Shown: piece by piece, positions 15,945 to 21,203 of the stretch | Numbering within the stretch: position 1 is the first letter of the stretch | Layout: the number at the start of each line of letters is the position of its first letter | NCBI GenBank assembly: GCA_009885665.1 | Contig: VFKI01000034.1 | Location: 1-21,203, forward strand | Direction: 5' to 3' | DNA length: 21,203 nt | From: Gammaproteobacteria bacterium | Lineage (GTDB): Bacteria; Pseudomonadota; Gammaproteobacteria; DSM-16500 | Notes under the pieces: model-generated | What the model was told of the DNA's origin: nothing | Seen by the model: only the letters and a program-made list of their open reading frames with translations | Databases searched by the model: none | Position numbers and translations under genes: made by a program

Positions 15945-16685
15945 TTAATCAATAATTTTGAAAATATCGCCCATGCCAATCGGAGCATCTTGACCGTCGA
16001 CAGTGACCAATACTGCCGATGATTTTGGATCGGATGGATCAAAACTCGGATTCATGGCCACACTATTCACCTGAAAAGCGCCCGCAGTATCAACCGCTTT
16101 TGAAACGCCTTTTACCGTAGCACTTGCAGAAATAGTATATATATCTGGATCATACGTTTTTTCCTTACCATCTTTATCCTTGACTTTACCATCCCATTTA
16201 AATGCCATCACACCGCCTTTGGTATTACTGCCTAAATCAATTGTCGTAACGGTATCACCATTTTTATCTTTGATGGTGACCGTGATATTCGTTGCACCTG
16301 CAGGCGCGGCGACTGCCCCTTCCATACCGCGTTTATCAATCAATGGCGCTTTATCACCGGCAATTTCAACGCGTTTACCAATCAATCCTGACGCCCCTTC
16401 TACTTGTGCTTGCGCAAGCGCTGATTCAATCCCTGCCTGCACTTGATACATCGTTTTTTCCATTTCTTTAGTTGCAGAGAGCGAACTGACTTCTGCCATT
16501 TGTTGTAAAATTTGGCTATTATCCATAGGATGCATAGGATCTTGATGCATCATTTGCGCCAGATATAACTTGATAAAATCATCTGGATTTAATTGATTAT
16601 GAATTTGACTGGCGGCATTACCCGCCTGGTCACCCGTTGGCATGCCCGCCCCAGTTACATTGGGTGCTGTCAGTGAAGTTAGCAT
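15945..16685 (-). CDS. flgD: Hook assembly cap protein FlgD
   Basis: FlgD caps the growing hook and guides FlgE assembly. The 246-residue product has the family N-terminal motif LNPDDFIKLYLAQMMHQDPMHPMDNSQILQQMAEVSSL, where most FlgD have FL.LL..QL..QDP..P.....  and a C-terminal FlgD Ig-like beta domain (about 110-190: GKRVEI, ITVTIKDKNGDTVTTIDLG, FKWDGK). An ATG at 16697 overlaps the flgC stop and would add four residues. I prefer 16685 because GAGGGG sits just upstream at a suitable distance, but either start is possible. Confidence 0.95.
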   Translation of the reverse strand: MLTSLTAPNVTGAGMPTGDQAGNAASQIHNQLNPDDFIKLYLAQMMHQDPMHPMDNSQILQQMAEVSSLSATKEMEKTMYQVQAGIESALAQAQVEGASGLIGKRVEIAGDKAPLIDKRGMEGAVAAPAGATNITVTIKDKNGDTVTTIDLGSNTKGGVMAFKWDGKVKDKDGKEKTYDPDIYTISASATVKGVSKAVDTAGAFQVNSVAMNPSFDPSDPKSSAVLVTVDGQDAPIGMGDIFKIID

Positions 16686-16696
16686 CGTGCCCCTCA

Positions 16697-17134
16697 TTAT
16701 TTACCGTTTAATAGATTGATGGATTGTTCCATTAATGATTTCGTCGTATTCATCACTTGCACATTGGCTTCATATTCTTTCGAAGCCGAAATCATATCTG
16801 TCATTTCCGCGATAGGATTCACATCCGTGGCATAAACATAGCCTTTTTGATCTGCCAATGGATTATGGGGTTCGTAACGTCTTTCCAACGGTTTATTACT
16901 TTGCGTAATATCCGTTACCTGCACCCCCCCCACCGGTTGATCGGCGGCACTTAAACCCATCACTTGTTGATTCACCTCACTAAATACCGGATATTTGGCA
17001 TGATACGTAGAATCTGCTGTCGTCCCCACACTGCCCGCATTGGCGAGATTACTGGCAATCGTACTCATGCGTATGCTTTGGGCGCTCAGACCACTCGCTG
17101 CATTTGTTAAAATCCGTTCCATGGATTCAGCCAT
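16697..17134 (-). CDS. flgC: Flagellar proximal rod protein FlgC
   Basis: FlgC is a proximal rod subunit. The 145-residue product shows the FlgC N-terminus (AASGLSAQSIRMSTIASNLANAGSVGTT), the YHAKYPVF segment, a GVQVTDI motif, the YEPHNPLADQKGYVYATDVNPIAEMTDMISASKEYEANVQ block diagnostic of FlgC and the closing helix. AAGGAG is about 7 bp before the ATG and the flgB stop is 11 bp upstream, so the two are one operon. Confidence 0.97.
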   Translation of the reverse strand: MAESMERILTNAASGLSAQSIRMSTIASNLANAGSVGTTADSTYHAKYPVFSEVNQQVMGLSAADQPVGGVQVTDITQSNKPLERRYEPHNPLADQKGYVYATDVNPIAEMTDMISASKEYEANVQVMNTTKSLMEQSINLLNGK

Positions 17135-17145
17135 TGTTGCACTCC

Positions 17146-17532
17146 TTATTCACCTTTAATTGCCTGCATCAATTCATCACTTTTGTTACGAATAAAAGCT
17201 AAATTGACTTGATAATGCATGGCATTTTCCATAAAATCTTTACGTTCAATTTCTTCATCCACCGTATTACCATCTTGGCTGGTTTGCATGGGCACGCGAT
17301 ATTTCACCTCGGGGTCTGATGCGAGCGAGGGAGAGAGGTCGGTTGGAGAATCCGTTGAAAGTGTCAGCGTATTGCCAGTTTGCTGCTGTTGCTGCAATAC
17401 ACCATAGAAATCAATGTCGCGCGCTTTATAATTCGGCGTACTACTATTAGCAAGATTATCCGTCAATAATACCGAACGGTTTTCGCAGAGTTCTAATGCT
17501 TGTGCCGATGCACCGAAAATACTGTCTACCAT
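17146..17532 (-). CDS. flgB: Flagellar proximal rod protein FlgB
   Basis: FlgB is the first rod subunit and the first gene of this flg operon. The 128-residue product has the family motif ENRSVLLTDNLANSSTPNYKARDIDF, a short Gln-rich linker and the C-terminal NAMHYQVNLAFIRNKSDELMQAIKGE helix. An open frame runs upstream to 17643, but the ATG at 17532 has AAGGAGGAG 9 bp upstream, gives the normal length and lies downstream of a sigma-54 promoter that the longer form would translate through. Confidence 0.96.
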   Translation of the reverse strand: MVDSIFGASAQALELCENRSVLLTDNLANSSTPNYKARDIDFYGVLQQQQQTGNTLTLSTDSPTDLSPSLASDPEVKYRVPMQTSQDGNTVDEEIERKDFMENAMHYQVNLAFIRNKSDELMQAIKGE

Positions 17533-17567
17533 GACGTGTACTCCTCCTTGTCCTGCATCTAAAACAA

Positions 17568-17584
17568 TGCAAGTAACGTGCCAA
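17568..17584 (-). promoter_or_regulatory. Sigma-54 promoter for flgB
   Basis: On the minus strand the sequence is TTGGCACGTTACTTGCA, matching the sigma-54 consensus TGGCACG-N4-TTGCA exactly, with GG and GC separated by the required 10 bases. It is 36 bp before the flgB ATG. The rpoN gene itself lies in the same cluster. An activator such as a FleQ/FlrC/FlgR homologue would be needed; none is encoded here. Confidence 0.88.
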
Positions 17585-17768
17585 GGAAGAAAGAATCGTA
17601 GTAACTGTTCAGGTGCTTCGTAGAAACGGCCGTCTTTGGCCAATCTTTTGCGAAAGGTGCTTCAAAATGCTCGTATATTGTGATGCATGCGCCGCTTTTT
17701 CAGCAATTTTTCACAAAACCTTGGCTCAAATCCGACCGTTTTCTGCAAAATCTGACATCTGCTGAATA

Positions 17769-17783
17769 GTTACGAATCGTAAC
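17769..17783. promoter_or_regulatory. Perfect 7-1-7 palindrome, possible activator site
   Basis: GTTACGA-A-TCGTAAC is a perfect inverted repeat about 190-210 bp upstream of the flgB sigma-54 promoter, a usual distance for an enhancer-binding protein. Identity of any binding protein is unknown. The whole stretch 17585-17903 contains no convincing gene; the usual occupants upstream of flgB (flgA, flgM) are not here. Confidence 0.35.
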
Positions 17784-17809
17784 GATAGTCTCTAAGGCTC
17801 TGCGCATAA

Positions 17810-17826
17810 TTTATGTAGGAGATACC
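17810..17826 (-). repeat. 17-bp interspersed repeat, copy 2
   Basis: Exact reverse complement of 1962-1978 (GGTATCTCCTACATAAA on the minus strand). It lies in the gene-free gap between the fliT-like gene and flgB. Confidence 0.8.
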
Positions 17827-17852
17827 TATATTTTATAGCTAGTTTTTAAACG

Positions 17853-17875
17853 CCGCTGGCGAGCGCAGCCAGCGG
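17853..17875. terminator. Hairpin downstream of the fliT-like gene
   Basis: CCGCTGGC (17853-17860) and GCCAGCGG (17868-17875) form a perfect 8-bp GC-rich stem with a 7-nt loop. It begins about 30 bp past the end of the fliDST unit and probably separates it from the flgB promoter. On the minus strand only CGTTTAAAAAC follows, so it is a weak intrinsic terminator or a REP-like palindrome. Confidence 0.45.
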
Positions 17876-17903
17876 TGAGTATTAAAAAAAATATATATGC
17901 GCA

Positions 17904-18215
17904 TTAAACACTCGCATACTGCTTCAAGCGCTGCACCCGCGCTAACGTATTACGTACTTCTTGCAATTGTTCTTGAATGGCGGCGGTGACCACGCGATTT
18001 TGTTGCTCAACTTCCGCCACCAAACAACGCACATCGTCATCTTGGCGATTGTTTTCGACTAATTTCAACAATGCCACAATGGCATCATTCCGTCTATCAA
18101 TTAGAAAGTGCGCCATTTCCAATTCACTCACTTCAAGCCGCGCTAAAATAAGCACGGCATGTTGATTGATTGTCGCTTTCAAACCTTCTACTTGTCTGCG
18201 TATAGTATCATTCAT
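17904..18215 (-). CDS. Small helical protein in the fliT position, probable FliD chaperone
   Basis: The 103-residue product is rich in charged and Leu/Val/Ala residues and looks fully alpha-helical (for example NQHAVLILARLEVSELEMAHFLIDRRNDAIVALL and VRCLVAEVEQQNRVVTAAIQEQLQEVRN). No unmistakable FliT motif is visible; FliT proteins are poorly conserved. Gene order fliD-fliS-X and the size match FliT, which binds the FliD C-terminus and keeps it unassembled in the cytosol. The ATG at 18215 overlaps the fliS stop as ATGA; a start five codons earlier (18230) is also possible. Confidence 0.6.
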   Translation of the reverse strand: MNDTIRRQVEGLKATINQHAVLILARLEVSELEMAHFLIDRRNDAIVALLKLVENNRQDDDVRCLVAEVEQQNRVVTAAIQEQLQEVRNTLARVQRLKQYASV

Positions 18216-18598
18216 TGGATAGTGTCCCATGCTGATTTAAGGGAAGTCATCGACTGCAACGCTTGATCGAGATAGCCGCTATCATTGTGCAAGGTCGTTA
18301 ATACGATACACTTACCCACCTGCGCATACGCTGCATCCAATGCTTGCGATACTTTTAAAGTTTGTTCATCCGGTGAAATCAAGCATGAACGTAAATAATC
18401 AACAATATCTTTGGCGCGCGACAGACAACTCACTTTCTTTTTTTTATTTCCTTGTGGTGATTCCATCACCGCTTTAGCTTGCTGTAATTGTTGCATGCAT
18501 TTTTCAAATAACATTTGAATTAAACGATGAGGTGAAGCATGCATTACTTCCGTGCTCACACTAATCTGGCTATACACTTCATTTGGTGAATACGTCAT
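18212..18598 (-). CDS. fliS: Flagellin export chaperone FliS
   Basis: FliS binds the flagellin C-terminus in the cytosol and prevents early polymerisation. The 128-residue product has the family pattern YSQISVSTEVMHASPHRLIQMLFEKCMQQLQQAKAVM, where typical FliS reads Y....V.TASP..LI.MLYDG, and a second part SRAKDIVDYLRSCL. Length is normal. AAGGAGG precedes the ATG. It lies 30 bp after fliD. Confidence 0.93.
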   Translation of the reverse strand: MTYSPNEVYSQISVSTEVMHASPHRLIQMLFEKCMQQLQQAKAVMESPQGNKKKKVSCLSRAKDIVDYLRSCLISPDEQTLKVSQALDAAYAQVGKCIVLTTLHNDSGYLDQALQSMTSLKSAWDTIQ

Positions 18599-18628
18599 AC
18601 GCTATCCTCCTTGAAATAAATAATGATT

Positions 18629-20041
18629 TTATGATTTTGCATCATCTTCCGCTGACAATAACTGACTCGTTGTTTGCATCTGACTGATCATATTAATTAA
18701 ACCCGCATACCGTTGTTGAATCGCGGTGATTTGATCACTCATATCGGTTTTAATTGTATTGATCTGCGTATCAAGACTCGATACTTCGCTCTGATCTTTT
18801 TTCACCACATTACCGCCCGGATCGTTGAAAATACGCCAAATACTGCCTGTGCCCGTTTGCAGCAAATTATTCACTTGCGTAAATGCACCGCTGTCGCCAA
18901 ATAAATCTGTTTGCACGCCAGACATATTCTGACTCAGCGCTGCGGTCAACGCTTTATCATCCACTTCCAGCTGACCCGGTGGGCGGATCGTTAATGAAGA
19001 CGCACTCATTTCTGCATTGCTCGCCGGTATGGGAATATTAATTGGCGTAATATCCGCACTTTTCATGGGATTAATGCCCATTTTACCCAACACAAGACTT
19101 GCCTGACTTAATGTTGATTGCAACATTTGTACTGTTTGACTGGATGCGCCATTGGTATCCGTCAAACTCGATTTCGCCAGAAATATCATTGCTTGATTAT
19201 AAGAAGCCACGACATTTTTTACATCTGCAACCAAATCTGTCACTTTCGCAGTCGCATTAACATTAATATTTGTTGTGCCATTGCCAACCAAATTAAGCGA
19301 CAACCCGCCAACTGAAATACCATTATTACTATCTGACTGAACATCGACGCCATCAAAGGTAAAATCCGCATTTTTCGCTTGCTGCGCTTGCGCAATCCCT
19401 AAACTTGCACCGGTTGTGCCCGCCGTATCTGTCACTTGTATGGCATTATCCGTACCGGTTTGACTCGATGAAATAACCAATTGATCGCCGGATGCAGTTG
19501 ATATCACTGAAGCAGTGGCGCCTACAGCATTTTGCTTCGCTTGCGCATTAATTTTATCGGCAATCGCTTGCATATTATCGCCTGCCGCTGCTTGAATACT
19601 TATATTTTTATCGCCAATACTAATACCGATCGTATCAGTACTGCCAATCGCTTGGCCACTGGTAAATGTACCACTGGCATAAGATTGTGCTTGCGCTAAA
19701 TGATTGACGTTAATGGTGTGTGATGCGGTGGTGACGGTGCCGGTAATTTCAGCGGTGGCAACATCTTTATTCGAAGACGCCACGTCTGCAGTCGGCGTAA
19801 ATGCATTTTGTAATTTTTTAAGCGCAGTGGTCAAACTATCTTGCGCATTTTGTGCGGTATCTGTGCCCATTAAATAACTTTGTATTTGACCATACATACT
19901 GATTTCTGTATTAACAGAGTCTTCTTTATCCATTAATTCCTGCGCCTGATTGCCAGAAATATTCTTAATTTGATTAATCGATTTCGTTTGTTGCGTTTGT
20001 ATCCACGTTAATAAATCTAACGAACCAAATGGTGATGACAT
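18629..20041 (-). CDS. fliD: Flagellar filament cap protein FliD (HAP2)
   Basis: FliD caps the filament tip and helps fold exported flagellin. The 470-residue product begins with a FliD-type N-terminus (SPFGSLDLLTWIQTQQTKSINQIKN), has the FliD_N region with INVNHLAQAQSYASGTF (about 108-124), a central Ser/Thr-rich domain and the C-terminal coiled segment with LEVDDKALTAALSQNMSGVQTDLFG and QRYAGLINMISQMQTTSQLL. AAGGAA precedes the ATG. It starts after the fliC terminator; no separate promoter is evident in the 27 bp between, so readthrough or a promoter overlapping the terminator is likely. Confidence 0.95.
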   Translation of the reverse strand: MSSPFGSLDLLTWIQTQQTKSINQIKNISGNQAQELMDKEDSVNTEISMYGQIQSYLMGTDTAQNAQDSLTTALKKLQNAFTPTADVASSNKDVATAEITGTVTTASHTINVNHLAQAQSYASGTFTSGQAIGSTDTIGISIGDKNISIQAAAGDNMQAIADKINAQAKQNAVGATASVISTASGDQLVISSSQTGTDNAIQVTDTAGTTGASLGIAQAQQAKNADFTFDGVDVQSDSNNGISVGGLSLNLVGNGTTNINVNATAKVTDLVADVKNVVASYNQAMIFLAKSSLTDTNGASSQTVQMLQSTLSQASLVLGKMGINPMKSADITPINIPIPASNAEMSASSLTIRPPGQLEVDDKALTAALSQNMSGVQTDLFGDSGAFTQVNNLLQTGTGSIWRIFNDPGGNVVKKDQSEVSSLDTQINTIKTDMSDQITAIQQRYAGLINMISQMQTTSQLLSAEDDAKS

Positions 20042-20068
20042 AACACAATTCCTTCTTAGTTAATTATG

Positions 20069-20102
20069 AAAAATGACGGAGCCCAATCCATGGACTCCGT
20101 CA
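20069..20102 (-). terminator. Intrinsic terminator after fliC
   Basis: On the minus strand TGACGGAG, a 13-nt loop and CTCCGTCA are followed directly by TTTTT (plus-strand AAAAA at 20069-20073). It begins 10 bp past the fliC stop. Partial readthrough would let flagellin outproduce fliDST, a common arrangement. Confidence 0.8.
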
Positions 20103-20111
20103 ACCCATCAA

Positions 20112-20936
20112 TTAACCAAGCAGTTTCAGTGCCATCTGTGGTTGCGCGTTTGCCTGAGCCAACATCGCAATACTGGACTGAGCCAATACATTATATGTGC
20201 CATAGTTGGTACTTTCTGCTGCAAGGTCAGCATCTTGAATACGTGATATTGAACCCGCTAAGCTCGTGGCCAAAGAATTATCGAGACTGACAGCCTTGGT
20301 CAAATTTGTCTGACTGGCGCCCAATCCGGCTAATGCGGTGGTAACGGTCGTTAATGCCGATCCGATTGAGGAGAGCGCCGCCTGTGCACCACTCGAGGTG
20401 GCCACACTGAGGCTCGATATGCTCAAGGCACCGCTGGTCATATTCGTCAAGCTCACCGTCAATTGATCGTTGCTGGTACTTCCCGCGCCAATCTGTAAGG
20501 TGATGGATGACGTACTCCCATCCAACAAGTTAATACCGTTGAAGTTGGTCGAATTTGCAACACGATCCACTTCTGACAACAACTTGCCAAAAGCTTCTTC
20601 GATATTCCCCAAGTTAGAAGATGAATACACACCGTTAGCCGCCTGCGCCGCATAAGAATTCATTTGCTGCAAGATCCCGGTAATATCTTGCATAGAGGTT
20701 TGCGCGGTATCAAGTAAAGAAATACCATCACCCCCATTACGCGCCGCCTGAGTATACGCCGCTGAAGTGGATTGCATGGTTGCCGCAATAGCCGCACCTG
20801 CTGGATCGTCGGAAGCGCTATTAATACGTTTACCTGATGCCAGACGGGTCAGTGCTTGACTTAACCCTGCTTCATTATTGGTTAAAAAGTTTTGCGCCAT
20901 GAGCGCATTAATATTCGTGTTAACAACAATAGCCAT
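20112..20936 (-). CDS. fliC: Flagellin
   Basis: FliC polymerises into the filament. The 274-residue product has the conserved N-terminal domain (MAIVVNTNINALMAQNFLTN, then RLASGKRINSASDDPAGAAI at 31-50) and the C-terminal domain (SRIQDADLAAESTNYGTYNVLAQSSIAMLAQANAQPQMALKLLG). The region between is short, so the protein is close to a D0/D1-only flagellin with little or no outer D2/D3 domain. An open frame continues 12 codons upstream, but the ATG at 20936 follows AAGGAG by 9 bp and starts with the invariant MAIVVNTN. Only one flagellin gene is in this window. Confidence 0.97.
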   Translation of the reverse strand: MAIVVNTNINALMAQNFLTNNEAGLSQALTRLASGKRINSASDDPAGAAIAATMQSTSAAYTQAARNGGDGISLLDTAQTSMQDITGILQQMNSYAAQAANGVYSSSNLGNIEEAFGKLLSEVDRVANSTNFNGINLLDGSTSSITLQIGAGSTSNDQLTVSLTNMTSGALSISSLSVATSSGAQAALSSIGSALTTVTTALAGLGASQTNLTKAVSLDNSLATSLAGSISRIQDADLAAESTNYGTYNVLAQSSIAMLAQANAQPQMALKLLG

Positions 20937-20975
20937 GATGACAGTCTCCTTGAAATGCGTTACGTCCCACACTGG

Positions 20976-21002
20976 CTATCGGTCGAAATTCGTCAAACTT
21001 AA
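20976..21002 (-). promoter_or_regulatory. Sigma-28 (FliA) promoter for fliC
   Basis: On the minus strand TTAAGTTT, 11 nt and ACCGATAG match the FliA consensus TAAAGTTT-N11-GCCGATAA at seven and six of eight positions with exact spacing. It lies about 40 bp before the fliC ATG, giving a leader of about 33 nt. fliA itself is outside the window. Confidence 0.8.
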
Positions 21003-21004
21003 AT

Positions 21005-21064
21005 CCGACATTCCGCACCTTTGTCTTTTTCAATAACGCTTCGTTAAAAATGTGCTTTAAATGC
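21005..21064 (-). repeat. 60-bp element shared by flgK and fliC upstream regions, copy at fliC
   Basis: Partner of 12175-12234 in the same orientation, directly upstream of the fliC -35 box. AT-rich runs (AAAAA, TTTAAA) would suit an UP element or a protein site. A related motif, GCGTTTTAAAGCGC on the minus strand, recurs at about 21087-21100. Confidence 0.85.
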
Positions 21065-21137
21065 GTATTTACTTGCATGTAAACTGCGCTTTAAAACGCA
21101 TTCTTAGCTCGATTTATACAAAAAATACGCAAGATAC

Positions 21138-21161
21138 CGTTCGCATCTTGAAGTGCGAACG
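21138..21161 (-). terminator. Hairpin upstream of fliC, possible terminator of an off-window gene
   Basis: CGTTCGCA and TGCGAACG form a perfect 8-bp stem with an 8-nt loop. On the minus strand a TTTTTT run follows 12 bases later. Beyond it, minus-strand codons from the right edge stay open and end in TAG at 21167-21169, which would suit the last 11 codons of a gene entering from the right; the fragment is too short to identify. Confidence 0.4.
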
Positions 21162-21203
21162 ATATACTACGCATACGTATCCACACCGGCCACTTTCTGC
21201 CGC

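Noticed and set aside
17533..17643. N-terminal extension of flgB (37 extra codons)
   Set aside because: It would translate through the sigma-54 promoter, has no ribosome binding site and is not part of the FlgB family; the ATG at 17532 has an excellent site.
5065..20936. Whether the cluster might be a virulence type III secretion system
   Set aside because: Rod, hook, junction, flagellin, cap and L-ring genes are all present with flagellar signatures; it is a flagellum.
20937..20972. 12-codon extension of flagellin
   Set aside because: MAIVVNTN is the invariant flagellin start and the extension would begin almost at the sigma-28 transcription start.
1..21203. Search for CRISPR arrays, defence islands, toxin-antitoxin pairs, tRNA/rRNA genes and integrases
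   Set aside because: None could be supported; essentially all coding space is taken by housekeeping, transport and flagellar genes.

Overview
The window looks like chromosome of a motile, moderately AT-rich Gram-negative bacterium, most likely a gammaproteobacterium. The signs are an L-ring lipoprotein gene (flgH), a two-tier sigma-54/sigma-28 flagellar arrangement, fliDST next to the flagellin gene, a type III pantothenate kinase and GadC-like amino acid antiporters. A Legionellales-type lineage would fit the gene mix, but that placement is inference from general character only.

Layout. (1) 1-1919, plus strand: an octanucleotide tandem repeat, then ldhA (D-lactate dehydrogenase) and coaX (pantothenate kinase III), 10 bp apart. 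(2) 1920-2115: a convergent gap with short repeats and a strong G-rich hairpin. (3) 2116-4958, minus strand: two tandem, overlapping GadC/YjeM-like APC antiporters, with their own extended -10 promoter. (4) 5065-12128, minus strand: flgK-flgL-fliM-fliN-fliO-fliP-rpoN in one direction, tightly spaced or overlapping, with a candidate sigma-28 promoter in front of flgK. (5) 12241-17532, minus strand: flgB-C-D-E-F-G-H, driven by a near-perfect sigma-54 promoter at 17568-17584. (6) 17533-17903: a gene-free stretch with that promoter, a perfect palindrome and a hairpin. (7) 17904-20936, minus strand: fliC-fliD-fliS-fliT, with a clear sigma-28 promoter in front of fliC and an intrinsic terminator between fliC and fliD. 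(8) 20937-21203: the fliC upstream region and perhaps the 3' tip of another minus-strand gene.

Together the flagellar genes encode rod (FlgB, C, F, G), hook and hook cap (FlgE, FlgD), L-ring (FlgH), hook-filament junction (FlgK, FlgL), filament and cap (FliC, FliD), chaperones (FliS, FliT), C-ring parts (FliM, FliN) and export gate parts (FliO, FliP). The sigma-54 gene that should transcribe the early operons lies in the same cluster. flgA, flgI, flgJ, flgM, fliQ and fliR are not at their usual places and must be elsewhere or absent.

I found no defence system, CRISPR array, tRNA/rRNA or intact mobile element. The most unusual signals are non-coding: a 60-bp element shared in register by the fliC and flgK promoters; a 46-bp leader shared by flgF and flgG exactly 800 bp apart; two copies of a G-rich palindromic element, one inside the flg operon; the missing flgI-flgJ segment; and rpoN in the place where fliQ-fliR would be expected.
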